Shown one piece after another: positions 50,753 to 59,879 of a stretch of DNA of 64,000 nt; within the stretch, counting starts at the first letter, position 1; every line of letters begins with the position of its first letter. Both the position numbers and the translations under genes were made by a program. The notes under the pieces are model-generated. The model was not told the origin of the DNA, made no database searches, and worked only from the letters and a program-made list of their open reading frames with translations. The stretch comes from Janthinobacterium tructae (GTDB lineage: Bacteria; Pseudomonadota; Gammaproteobacteria; Burkholderiales; Burkholderiaceae_D), in the NCBI RefSeq assembly GCF_006517255.1, contig NZ_CP041185.1:5642001-5706000 (forward strand), in the 5' to 3' direction.

Positions 50753-51640
50753 ATGGACTCGACGATGAATCAACTTATCCACCCGGTTGCGACACCGGCA
50801 CCGTCGCGCAGTGCCGATTCCAGTATCGGTGGCTTGCTGCTGGAATCAGGCAAGATCACGCCGGAAGGTGCCGAGCGCATCTTGCGCATGCAGAAAGAAC
50901 TGGGTATACGCTTCGGTGAAGCGGCGCAGCGCCTGGGCCTGGTAACGGAAGCCGATATTCAACAAGTGCTGGCGCGCCAATTCGATTATCCTTACCTGCA
51001 GCCAGGCGAACGCCAGTATTCAGACAAGCTTTTGGCCGCCTATCAACCGTTCAGTCCGCAGGTGGAAACCCTGCGTGCTGTGCGTAGCCAGTTGATGCTG
51101 CGCTGGTTTGCACGCGGGCGCAAGGCGCTGGTAGTGGCCGGAATCGATTCCGGTGATGGTGCCAGCTTGTTCGCCGCCAACCTGGCCGTGGTGTTTTCCC
51201 AGCTGGGTGAAAATACTCTGCTGGTGGATGCGAATTTGCGCAAGCCGATACAGCATGAGGTTTTTGATGTGAAGGGGCGCCAGGGCTTGTCCGACATGCT
51301 GGCTGGCCGCGCCGAGATCGATATCATTGAGAAGGTGGATGCTTTTGTTTCGCTGTCAGTGCTGGGCGCTGGTACCTTGCCGCCGAATCCGCAGGAACTC
51401 CTCAGCCGTAGTTCGTTCGGCGGCTTAAATCAACAACTGGAAAGCTTGTACGACGTCGTACTGTATGACGTGGCAGCCTATTCCGATGGTTCCGATTCGC
51501 TGGCCATCGCCGGCCGCGCCGGCGGTGTGTTGCTGGTGGCACGCAAGAACAAGACGCAGCTGGAAGCGATCAGCGCCATGGCCGAACAAATGAAAAACAA
51601 TGGTGCCGAGGTGGTTGGCTCCGTGCTGGTTGACTTCTGA
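50753..51640 (+). CDS. epsG: EpsG, tyrosine-kinase family protein with altered Walker A
   Basis: The 295-residue protein has an N-terminal helical domain like that of type II secretion ATPases (LLESGKITPEGAERILRMQKELGIRFGEAAQRLGLVTEADIQQVLARQF) and a BY-kinase-like domain. Its P-loop reads GIDSGDGAS (residues 130-138), with alanine in place of the usual lysine/arginine before the serine. Walker A' reads LLVDANLR (N for the second D), and no C-terminal tyrosine cluster is seen. It overlaps the exosortase gene by one base. It may act as a scaffold and not as a kinase. Confidence 0.85.
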   Translation: MDSTMNQLIHPVATPAPSRSADSSIGGLLLESGKITPEGAERILRMQKELGIRFGEAAQRLGLVTEADIQQVLARQFDYPYLQPGERQYSDKLLAAYQPFSPQVETLRAVRSQLMLRWFARGRKALVVAGIDSGDGASLFAANLAVVFSQLGENTLLVDANLRKPIQHEVFDVKGRQGLSDMLAGRAEIDIIEKVDAFVSLSVLGAGTLPPNPQELLSRSSFGGLNQQLESLYDVVLYDVAAYSDGSDSLAIAGRAGGVLLVARKNKTQLEAISAMAEQMKNNGAEVVGSVLVDF

Positions 51641-52533
51641 TGACAGCGCTCTCAAACGCCGGTGCTGGGTCAGCCTCTGCCAAATGGCGGATGGAACTGT
51701 CCAGTTGGCCGATATTGCTGGGTTTCCTGGCACTCGCCGTTCCGACGTTGATCAGTCTTTTTGGCGGCCCATGGTCGACGGAAGAGTACGCGCACGGACC
51801 GATTATCCTGGTGCTTGCCTTATGGCTGATGTGGCGCCGCTGGCCCATGGTGCTCGCGGCGGCAGATAGCCGTCCGAGCTGGACCGGCTGGCCGCTGTTT
51901 GCGCTTGCAATGCCTCTGTACGTGATTGGCCGCTCGCAACAGATACTCTCCTTTGAAATCGGCTCGCTGATATTGCTGGGAGCTGCACTGGTGCAGGTGC
52001 GTCAGGGTGCGCGTGCGCTGGTCATCTTGTGGTTCCCGTTTTTCTTCATGCTGTTCATGATTCCCTTGCCCGGCGCCGTGGTCAGTGCATTGACTATGCC
52101 TATGAAGATGGCGGTTTCCTATGTTACCGAACACTTGCTGTATGCCGCCGGGTACCCGATCGCGCGCACCGGGGTGATTTTGCAGATCGGGCAGTACCAG
52201 TTGCTCGTCGCTGATGCCTGTGCCGGCTTGCAGACCTTGCTTACCCTGGAATCGCTGGGTTTGTTTTACCTGAATGTCGTGCGCCATACCTCGGCCTTGC
52301 GTAATATCGGCCTGGCCTTGTTGATCATTCCCATTTCCTTCACTGCGAACGTGATTCGCGTAGTGACGCTGACGCTGATTACCTATTACTTTGGCGATGC
52401 CGCTGGCCAGGGCTTCCTGCATGGCTTTGCCGGAATGGTGTTGTTCATCAGTGCACTGGTTTTGATTATTGGCGTCGATTCCCTGTTGCAGAGTATCTCG
52501 AAGTGGCATGCCGGACGCGGAGCGCTCAAATGA
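51640..52533 (+). CDS. epsH: Exosortase (EpsH, XrtB-like)
   Basis: The 297-residue membrane protein has about eight helices and the exosortase catalytic triad: C194 in VADACAGLQTL, R240 in FTANVIRVVTL and H261 in LHGFAGMVLF. Exosortases cut PEP-CTERM-type tails. It overlaps epsG by one base and epsI by four, so the three are translated together. Assignment to the XrtB subtype rests on the eps context. Confidence 0.92.
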   Translation: MTALSNAGAGSASAKWRMELSSWPILLGFLALAVPTLISLFGGPWSTEEYAHGPIILVLALWLMWRRWPMVLAAADSRPSWTGWPLFALAMPLYVIGRSQQILSFEIGSLILLGAALVQVRQGARALVILWFPFFFMLFMIPLPGAVVSALTMPMKMAVSYVTEHLLYAAGYPIARTGVILQIGQYQLLVADACAGLQTLLTLESLGLFYLNVVRHTSALRNIGLALLIIPISFTANVIRVVTLTLITYYFGDAAGQGFLHGFAGMVLFISALVLIIGVDSLLQSISKWHAGRGALK

Positions 52534-53198
52534 AGACAAGATTAATTGGCGCAATGGTGATGGGCGCCTGCATGTTGCTCGCCGCTGGTGCTACAGTGGC
52601 ACTCACGCCCCATATCTACCAGGCGAAGATTCGTCCGCCGTTTGTGCTGGAAAACGTGATACCAGTGCAGTTTGGGGAGTGGAGCGAGGAAAAGAACCAG
52701 ATGGCCGCTGTGGTCAGTCCGGAAACGGCAGCCATGTTGAAGAAAATTTATTCGCAAACACTCTCGCGCACTTACGTCAATCGCCAGGGTGAGCGTGTCA
52801 TGCTGTCGATAGCTTATGGCGGGGACCAGAGCGACACCATGCAGGTGCATTACCCAGAAGTGTGCTATCCCGCACAGGGCTTTCAGCTATTGCGGGAACG
52901 CAGTGAAACCTTGAAGCTCGCTTATAGCAGCATCCCCGTAAAACGCCTGGAAACGAGCCTGGCCAACCAGCGATTCGAACCGATTACGTACTGGACCACA
53001 GTGGGTGACCAGGTCGTGCAAGGCGGATTCAATAAAAAGCTTGCGGAAATGAAATATGGCATGGACGGCCAGATACCCGATGGCTTGCTATTCCGGGTCT
53101 CGTCGATTGATATGAATACGGCGCGTGCGTATCGATTGCATGACAACTTTGTGAGCGCTTTGGAAAAACGTTGCCTCCGGCATATCGCAAGCGTCTGA
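52530..53198 (+). CDS. epsI: EpsI-family exosortase-associated protein
   Basis: The 222-residue protein has one N-terminal helix (LIGAMVMGACMLLAAGATVAL) and an EpsI domain (IPVQFGEWSEEKN, SIAYGGDQSDTMQVHYPEVCYPAQGFQL) with the conserved histidine/cysteine segment HYPEVCYPAQG. It is always linked to exosortases. Its reaction is not known. Confidence 0.9.
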   Translation: MKTRLIGAMVMGACMLLAAGATVALTPHIYQAKIRPPFVLENVIPVQFGEWSEEKNQMAAVVSPETAAMLKKIYSQTLSRTYVNRQGERVMLSIAYGGDQSDTMQVHYPEVCYPAQGFQLLRERSETLKLAYSSIPVKRLETSLANQRFEPITYWTTVGDQVVQGGFNKKLAEMKYGMDGQIPDGLLFRVSSIDMNTARAYRLHDNFVSALEKRCLRHIASV

Positions 53199-53328
53199 TG
53201 GGAAGCACATCTTGAAATGTTCAGTTTGTTTCATGTCTGCGGTTCCAGGCTGATGAAGCTTCGTCCTTTGCCGAGTTTTCGAGTGTACTTGTCCTTCGCC
53301 AGGTTACCGTCACCAGTGCTCTGTCACC

Positions 53329-54870
53329 ATGTCCGCTGATTTGCACGAAGACGCCTATTCCTCGGCGAAAGTGAAACGCAGTCTGGTGCATTTCCTAGTA
53401 GGTAAAACTGGTTCGGCAGTCATCGCGATTGGCATGCTGCTGGTGCTGGTACGCATGCTCGAACGGGAATCATATGGTTTGTACATTGTTCTATTGGCCA
53501 CCCTGGAATTGGTGCAGTTGGGCAGTAGCCTGGGGTGCTACCCGGCATTGAACCGTTATGTACCGGAGCTGTTGTCGCGTAATCAGGGCTTGGCCGTACG
53601 GCGCCTGCTTTGGCTGCTGTCTTGCTGGCGTGGCGTGACGCTGGCTGTCGCATGCCTTATTTTTGCCAGCATGGCCAGGCCCTTGTCCGGCTTGCTGGGT
53701 TTCCCGAACTTCGCTGCCATTATAGCCTTGTACGCGGTGGTCATTTTCCTGGAAGGTGCGGCCCGCTATTTTGATGTTGTTTTTGAAACTTTATTGTTGC
53801 AGGGTGTAAGTCAAAGTGCGGTGTTGCTGCGCAATGGTTTGCGTCTGGCTGGAATCCTGCTGGCGTTCTCCTTCGACATGGAATTTTCCCTCTTGATTTT
53901 TGTATGGATCGAAATAACGGCATCTGCTTGTGGACTGGGCTTTTCCATATTGTTGACTGCGCGTCATGTCAATGCCATTGCGCGTACGCGTCCTGGCGAC
54001 CAGGCCATGCCTTCGGTGTCGCGCATGCGCACGTATGTGACGCCAGCCTACCTTGCCCAGGTGGTCGGTCTGGCGCAGGGGCCTGATCTGGTCAAGATGC
54101 TCGTTGCCAAGCTGTCTGGCGCTGTGCAGACCGGAGCATTCGGCTTTGCGGCGGCGCTGGCCAGCATGTTGCAGCGCTATCTTCCTGTCTTCTTGCTGAT
54201 CGGGATGGTGCGGCCTTTATTTGTTTCACAGCAGGCCCGAGGCAGGGATCCCGCGCGCCTGATTCTGCTGGCAAATCTTGTTTTCAAGCTTAATGTTTTT
54301 GTGATCGCTCCCGTCGCGATGCTGCTGCTAGTGGTGGGTGAGCGCCTGACCGGAACGTTGTCGGGAGGAAAATTTCCGGAAGCCTGGCAATATCTGGCTG
54401 CCTTGCTCTTGCTCTTGGTCGCGCAAACCCTGCATGTCGTTCTGGGTTTGATTGCGCTGGCGGCCGAAGAAGCGCGCGCCGGACTGCTAGGGACAATGTA
54501 TGGTCTGGCAGGCATCGCCGCCGGCCTGCTACTGTATCCATTGATGGGGCCGCTGTCGATGTGCGCCGGCCTGATAGTCAGTGAGCTGATTTGGTGCTGG
54601 GTCATGCATGGGGCGTTAAAGCGCCATGGATTTCACTTCCGGATCGATTGGTCTGGATTGCTGCGCTTGTGGCTTGCTGCCGCGGCCGCGATGCTGCCGC
54701 TGCTGCTGGGACGTGCCTATCTGTTGGGTTCCTCTCTACTGGCGCTGATGTCGGCGATTGCCTTCACCGGTCTGCTGTATTTATTCATCGCTCGCCTGCT
54801 AAGGCCATTTTCTGGCAGTGAGCGCCACTTAATCAATTCGGCGTTGCCCAAGCCGATTTTTGTCTGGTAA
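53329..54870 (+). CDS. Polysaccharide flippase (Wzx/MATE-like)
   Basis: The 513-residue protein has about 12-14 membrane helices in the pattern of oligosaccharide flippases (HFLVGKTGSAVIAIGMLLVLVRMLERESYGLYIVLLATLE). It would move lipid-linked repeat units across the inner membrane. The 130 bases before it hold no gene. Confidence 0.85.
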   Translation: MSADLHEDAYSSAKVKRSLVHFLVGKTGSAVIAIGMLLVLVRMLERESYGLYIVLLATLELVQLGSSLGCYPALNRYVPELLSRNQGLAVRRLLWLLSCWRGVTLAVACLIFASMARPLSGLLGFPNFAAIIALYAVVIFLEGAARYFDVVFETLLLQGVSQSAVLLRNGLRLAGILLAFSFDMEFSLLIFVWIEITASACGLGFSILLTARHVNAIARTRPGDQAMPSVSRMRTYVTPAYLAQVVGLAQGPDLVKMLVAKLSGAVQTGAFGFAAALASMLQRYLPVFLLIGMVRPLFVSQQARGRDPARLILLANLVFKLNVFVIAPVAMLLLVVGERLTGTLSGGKFPEAWQYLAALLLLLVAQTLHVVLGLIALAAEEARAGLLGTMYGLAGIAAGLLLYPLMGPLSMCAGLIVSELIWCWVMHGALKRHGFHFRIDWSGLLRLWLAAAAAMLPLLLGRAYLLGSSLLALMSAIAFTGLLYLFIARLLRPFSGSERHLINSALPKPIFVW

Positions 54871-54882
54871 TGATAGAGCAAG

Positions 54883-55950
54883 ATGTCCGATTTTAAACAA
54901 ACGGTACCCGTGCCAGGGTTGAAGGCGCGCCTGAAACAGCAACTACGCGCCCATCCACTGCTGTGGGGCGTTTATTGGCGAGCCAAGCAGCAGATTCGCC
55001 GCCTGGCGTTGATGCGCTATTTTTGGTACGACATCCGTCACACCTACCGGGGCATGTTCTGGCGGCATCAACATGTAGAAGTGCCTACCTTGGGCGCCGA
55101 GATGCTGTTTCAATATCATAAATTAGAAAAAGGGCTGGTCATGCCGGGCAAGCGTCGGCTGTTCGGGCTTGAGCCAGCGCATGCTAGCATGCAACTAATA
55201 CAGCGTTGGCGCGCGGCGGGACATGATTTGCAAGATCCCGTGTATGTTGGTGCGGTCGAAACGCTGCGTGCCTACCAAAGGCGCTTGCGGGACAATGAGC
55301 TCGACCCGAAGGGCATTATTTTGCCTCAAGTGGATGTTTTCCTTCAGAACAGCGGTGATGGCGATGCGGCGTTAGCGACACCACAGAAGCTGGTGAAAGC
55401 GATGGTGACCGAACGGTCGCCGGCGGCCACGTTCCGTTCGCTGACGGAAGCACGCCGTAGCGTACGCAGTTTCTTGCCCGAGACAGTGCCATACGGAGTG
55501 TTCGAGGAAGCCGTGCGCCTGGCCCAGCTCTCACCATCGGCCTGCAACCGCCAGCCTTGCCGCATCTATCTGGTGAGTGACGAGGAACAGAGGCGGCAAC
55601 TGCTTGCGCTGCAGAACGGCAATTTGGGCTTTGGCCATATGGCGCCCCATGTCGCCATCATTACCGCCGACGAGGAATGCTTTTTTGATGCCAGCGAGCG
55701 GCACGAGCCGTATGTCGATGGCGGCCTGTTTTCCATGTCGTTCATTCTTGCATTGCGTGCCCAGAATGTCGCTTCGTGTTGCCTCAACTGGTGTGTTTCG
55801 CCAGAGACCGACCGGCGTGCGCATGCCTTGTTCGCGCTGCCGCAGTCGCAGCGCATTGTCATGCTCATGGCGATCGGCTATGCGCCCGAGGAGTGCGCGG
55901 TGCCCCGTTCGCCCCGGCGAGGCTTGGAGCAGGTGTTGATTTCATTGTAA
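54883..55950 (+). CDS. Nitroreductase-fold protein with N-terminal extension, in the eps cluster
   Basis: Residues ~185-355 form a nitroreductase fold (TEARRSVRSFLPETVPYGVFEEAVRLAQLSPSACNRQPCRIYLV, GLFSMSFILALRAQNVASCCLNWCVSP). Residues 1-180 are a basic extension (LKQQLRAHPLLWGVYWRAKQQIRRLALMRYFWYDIRHTYRG) without known family. FMN-binding RR/S motifs are visible. The gene lies 12 bases after the flippase gene and before the polymerase. Its role in polysaccharide synthesis is unknown. Confidence 0.85.
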   Translation: MSDFKQTVPVPGLKARLKQQLRAHPLLWGVYWRAKQQIRRLALMRYFWYDIRHTYRGMFWRHQHVEVPTLGAEMLFQYHKLEKGLVMPGKRRLFGLEPAHASMQLIQRWRAAGHDLQDPVYVGAVETLRAYQRRLRDNELDPKGIILPQVDVFLQNSGDGDAALATPQKLVKAMVTERSPAATFRSLTEARRSVRSFLPETVPYGVFEEAVRLAQLSPSACNRQPCRIYLVSDEEQRRQLLALQNGNLGFGHMAPHVAIITADEECFFDASERHEPYVDGGLFSMSFILALRAQNVASCCLNWCVSPETDRRAHALFALPQSQRIVMLMAIGYAPEECAVPRSPRRGLEQVLISL

Positions 55951-56007
55951 GCACGGCGCCGATGGCGCAAAATTTCTATAATCGCAAGGCAGTTGGAGCC
56001 AGGCTTA

Positions 56008-57573
56008 ATGAAGCAGTCACTTAAAAAAAATCGATTCCAGTATGTTCTCATGGCGATGGGCGGCATGCTGACAGTCTTTCTGTTGTCCGCATTTGTTGCC
56101 CTAGCAGGACCGGGAAAACCGACCTTCCTGCTGATCGGTGCAATGGCGGCAGCGTTTCTTCTATTGCTAGATAATTCGCGCCTGATCTTCCTCCTGGGCG
56201 TGATGGTATTTGTGGTGATTGGTCAGTTGCTCTATTTTGCGAAAATCAACCAGGCGCTCTGGCTGCCGTATGGCCTGTCCGCTTTGCTTTTCCTGCGCAT
56301 TCCTTCCGCATACCTGCAAAGTCCATTTGCGAAATCGCGGGTGCCGATCCCGCTGCTGCTGCCGCTGCTGTTTTTCTTTTTTATCCTGCTGCTGTCCATT
56401 GCTCTCAATACGCCTCCGTTGTTGCAGGTAATGGTGGGTGGCAAAAACCTGATCATGCTGTGGAGCGTCTTCCTGCTGATCGCCTTGTTTGCCATTCCGT
56501 TTTCAGCGATGGAGCGGCTGATTGGCATGTTGTTCGGCGTCGTTTTCCTGCAAATTCCCTTTGTTCTCTATCAATACTTCATCGTGGCGCCGAAGCGTAG
56601 CAACCTCGGTGGCCGTCACGGCGTGGCGTGGGATGCAATCGTCGGTTCTCTGGGGGGCGATCCGAACGCGGGGGGCTTGAGCGGTTCCATGGCATTTTTA
56701 TTGGTGGTAGGCATGATCCTTGCCATCAGCCTGTACCGCCATCGCCAGATCGGGAAAAAAATGCTGGCGGCGATCTGGCTTGCCGGATTGCTGTGCATCG
56801 GTTTGGCTGAAGTGAAAGTGGTCGTCGTACTTTTACCAATTGGTATCGGCATCTTGTTTTGGAAAGATTTGCTGGCCAGGCCCTTGAAAGCAGTTCTGGG
56901 TGTGCTGGGGGGCGTGGTGTTAGCGCTGTGCATCTTGGTGGCGTATAACGAAATACACTCCAATAAGTCGAACAAGGCACATGATTTGACGCAGTTGCTG
57001 GATCAGAATTTTGGCTACGTTTTGGACCCGGCTCTGATCAATTTTGAGACGGGCGAGATGGGCCGCAGCGCCGCCATCATGTTCTGGTGGAGCGAAGGCT
57101 TCGAGCCGGATCCATTACGGGGTCTGCTCGGATACGGGCCGGGTGCCAGCCGCAGCTCGAGTTCGCTGGCGGTGGGTGAAATTGCAAGGAAGTACAAGTT
57201 TGGCATCGACCGCTCCAGTGCCACCCAATTGCTGTGGGAAGTGGGCCTGGTAGGATTCTTTGCTTATCTGCTGATTTTCGGCGGAGCGGTATGGATGGCG
57301 TTGCGCAGTGCCGACGTCTTCCAGTCGCCGAGAACGAAGGCGATGCTGGAAGCCTCTGGCGCGAGTCTATGCATGGCGCTGTTGATGTTGCCTTATGGTC
57401 GCGACATGTTGGAGGCGCCCGCGCTGACCTTCACCATGATGTGCCTGCTGGGCTATGTCGCCCAGGCATATGGACTGCGTGCGCTGGCCAGCGTATCGCG
57501 CAAGGGAGTCCCGCGTTCCGCAAGTGCAGGCATTTTGACAGAGCAGGACGTGGTGGGCTTACAAAAACGTTGA
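56008..57573 (+). CDS. O-antigen polymerase/ligase-like membrane protein (Wzy-like)
   Basis: The 521-residue protein has about 11-12 membrane helices and a large periplasmic loop (residues ~315-410, containing GYGPGASRSSSS) as in Wzy and O-antigen ligases. It would polymerise the repeat units. The ATG at 56008 is preceded by CCAGG; an upstream TTG at 55993 is possible. Confidence 0.78.
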   Translation: MKQSLKKNRFQYVLMAMGGMLTVFLLSAFVALAGPGKPTFLLIGAMAAAFLLLLDNSRLIFLLGVMVFVVIGQLLYFAKINQALWLPYGLSALLFLRIPSAYLQSPFAKSRVPIPLLLPLLFFFFILLLSIALNTPPLLQVMVGGKNLIMLWSVFLLIALFAIPFSAMERLIGMLFGVVFLQIPFVLYQYFIVAPKRSNLGGRHGVAWDAIVGSLGGDPNAGGLSGSMAFLLVVGMILAISLYRHRQIGKKMLAAIWLAGLLCIGLAEVKVVVVLLPIGIGILFWKDLLARPLKAVLGVLGGVVLALCILVAYNEIHSNKSNKAHDLTQLLDQNFGYVLDPALINFETGEMGRSAAIMFWWSEGFEPDPLRGLLGYGPGASRSSSSLAVGEIARKYKFGIDRSSATQLLWEVGLVGFFAYLLIFGGAVWMALRSADVFQSPRTKAMLEASGASLCMALLMLPYGRDMLEAPALTFTMMCLLGYVAQAYGLRALASVSRKGVPRSASAGILTEQDVVGLQKR

Positions 57574-57628
57574 ATCGAGTCATGCCATGGCGTGAACACT
57601 TCGCTATCAATCTACTACAGGATGTTTC

Positions 57629-58867
57629 ATGACTAAGATTTACTTTGCAGGTCACAATAACTTTGGCAACCGGGGCTGTGAAGCATTGGTCCGTTCCGTG
57701 TCGGGACTGATACGCACGCAGCTCGATAGTGTGCGGTTCGCCACCCCCTCCGTTGCCATCGAGCTCGATAGCAAGCAGTGGCCGCAAGCGGTAGCCAATG
57801 GAATCGAATTCGTTTCCGCCGCGCCTGCCTCCGAGAAGTTGCGTTGGTGGAGCCGGGCGAACCGGGTGCTGCCTTTGATTGAGCGCATGGGCCGGCCGGG
57901 CAGCAAGCTCGATCCCGCCTCGCATAGACAGTTAAAAGATTCGTCGCTGCTGCTGATGACGGGCGGCGATAATATTTCTCTCGATTATGGTTTGGTGTCG
58001 CTATATGAGCATGCCGCGTATATCGATGCGGCAAAACGCCTGGGGATACCGGCCATGTTGTGGGGTGCCTCAGTGGGACCGTTCAGCCGTAAGCCTCATG
58101 TGGAACGCTTCATGCAAAAGCACCTAGCCGACTACGCGGCCATCACGGTACGCGAAACGGAAACGGCGCGTTATCTGCGTGGCATTGGCCTGGACAATGT
58201 GATCGAGGCCAGTGATCCCGCCTTTACCCTCGTTCCGGAAGCATTCGACGTGAGCTCCATCTTGCCCGAGGCGCCAGAGGGCGTCATCGGCATTAATGTC
58301 AGCCCTCTGGTGCGAGGTTACCTTGCCGGAGAACAAGCACGCACGACACTCGATGCCGAGGTGGCGGCCTTCGTGCGCGAACTCGTCGAAAAGCGTGGTT
58401 ACGCCGTTGTATTGCTGCCGCACGTCGGACCACTCGATGGCAGCAACCGCAATAGCGATTACCACTACATGCACGGCTTGATGAAGGAATATGCGCTCGA
58501 CCATCCACGCATACGCCTGGCTCCTTCGCATCTGAATGCCACGCAGCTGAAATACCTGATTTCGCGCTTCCGCTTCTTTATTGGTGCGCGCACCCATGCC
58601 ACCATTGCTGCATTCTCCACAGGTGTGCCGACCATTTCGATTGCTTACAGCGTCAAGGCGAAGGGCATCAACCGTGACCTGTTTGGCGATACGCGCCTCG
58701 TTCTCGATACCCCGGCCGTGTCGCTCGTCAGCTTGCGCCAATACTTGAGCCACCTTGAAAGTCATGAGCAGGAGATCCGGGATCTGCTTGCCGAGCGGAT
58801 TCCCGAATGGCGCCGTCGTGCGGCTATTCCCGTACAGTCCGTATTGAATCTGGTAGGGAAACGTTGA
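57629..58867 (+). CDS. Polysaccharide pyruvyl transferase family protein
   Basis: The 412-residue protein has MTKIYFAGHNNFGNRGCEALVRSV, the DNISLDYG segment, LWGASVGPFSRKP and a C-terminal HATIAAFSTGVPTISIAYSVKAKG, all typical of CsaB/WcaK-type pyruvyl transferases. It would add ketal pyruvate to the polymer. AGGA precedes the ATG. Confidence 0.88.
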   Translation: MTKIYFAGHNNFGNRGCEALVRSVSGLIRTQLDSVRFATPSVAIELDSKQWPQAVANGIEFVSAAPASEKLRWWSRANRVLPLIERMGRPGSKLDPASHRQLKDSSLLLMTGGDNISLDYGLVSLYEHAAYIDAAKRLGIPAMLWGASVGPFSRKPHVERFMQKHLADYAAITVRETETARYLRGIGLDNVIEASDPAFTLVPEAFDVSSILPEAPEGVIGINVSPLVRGYLAGEQARTTLDAEVAAFVRELVEKRGYAVVLLPHVGPLDGSNRNSDYHYMHGLMKEYALDHPRIRLAPSHLNATQLKYLISRFRFFIGARTHATIAAFSTGVPTISIAYSVKAKGINRDLFGDTRLVLDTPAVSLVSLRQYLSHLESHEQEIRDLLAERIPEWRRRAAIPVQSVLNLVGKR

Positions 58868-58868
58868 T

Positions 58869-59879
58869 ATGAGCAGGATGGCTGTGAGTGTCATCATCAA
58901 GGCGCTTAATGAAGAAAAGCATATAGCGCGGGCAATCGAAAGTGCCCTGCGGGCGGTGAGCAAAGTTGGCGGGGAGGTGATCCTTGCCGACTCGGCATCA
59001 ACTGATCGCACGGTTGAAATTGCCTCGGCGTATCCGGTTACCATCGTCAGCCTAGCTAACCCGCTGGAGCGCTGCTGTGGTATCGGAGCACAGCTCGGTT
59101 ATCAGCACGCCCGTGGCGAGTTCATTTATGTCCTCGATGGCGACATGGTCATGCATGATGGTTTTCTGGAAGCCGCCCTTGCGTGTTTTGCCGAGAATGC
59201 GATGCTCGCCGGCGTGGGCGGCATGGTCTGCGAAAAAAATCTTGACAGCCTTGAGTATCGAATGAGGGTCGCGCGCGCGTCGCCTGATTTGAAGCCCGGA
59301 GAAGTAGGGCGCCTCGATGGCGGCGCCCTGTATCGCCGTGCCGCAGTCGACAAACTCGGGTACCTGACCGATCGCAATCTGCATAGTTATGAAGAGTTCG
59401 ACCTTGGCATACGGCTGCGTGCGGCAGGCTGGAGCTTGCAGCGCATCCCCGTGAATGCGGTAGATCACTATGGCCATACGACGGAAGCGGTGAAACTGTT
59501 GCTGCGGCGTTGGAAAACTGGCTACATCTGCGGCTCAGGCGAGGTCCTGCGCGCCGCCATCGGCAAGTCTCATTTGCCACTGGTATTGCGGGAACTGCGC
59601 GACCTGCATTTAAGCGGGGCGATCATTGCATGGGGGCTTGCCATGGTTGGCGTGTGGTGGCTGCCCGCCTCCCTGCTGGCCACGACAGGTGCATTTTTAC
59701 TGGTTCTGATACTGCCCATACTGTTGATGGCGGTAAAAAAACGCTCGCTAGCGCGCGCTACGTATTCTATATTCTCGTGGTGTCTCGGTACTGCGGGCTT
59801 GTTGCGCGGCTTTTACGCATCGCGCCGTCCACCTACTGAGTCGATCCGGGTACGCCTGCATTCCCCAGGCGCATATTGA
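58869..59879 (+). CDS. Glycosyltransferase family 2
   Basis: The 336-residue protein has the GT-A start VSVIIKALNEEKHIARAIESAL, the metal-binding VLDGDMVM, and two C-terminal membrane helices (IAWGLAMVGVWWLPASLLATTGAFLLVLILPILLMAV). It probably adds a sugar to the lipid-linked unit. It starts one base after the pyruvyl transferase and ends the cluster of closely spaced eps genes. Confidence 0.88.
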   Translation: MSRMAVSVIIKALNEEKHIARAIESALRAVSKVGGEVILADSASTDRTVEIASAYPVTIVSLANPLERCCGIGAQLGYQHARGEFIYVLDGDMVMHDGFLEAALACFAENAMLAGVGGMVCEKNLDSLEYRMRVARASPDLKPGEVGRLDGGALYRRAAVDKLGYLTDRNLHSYEEFDLGIRLRAAGWSLQRIPVNAVDHYGHTTEAVKLLLRRWKTGYICGSGEVLRAAIGKSHLPLVLRELRDLHLSGAIIAWGLAMVGVWWLPASLLATTGAFLLVLILPILLMAVKKRSLARATYSIFSWCLGTAGLLRGFYASRRPPTESIRVRLHSPGAY

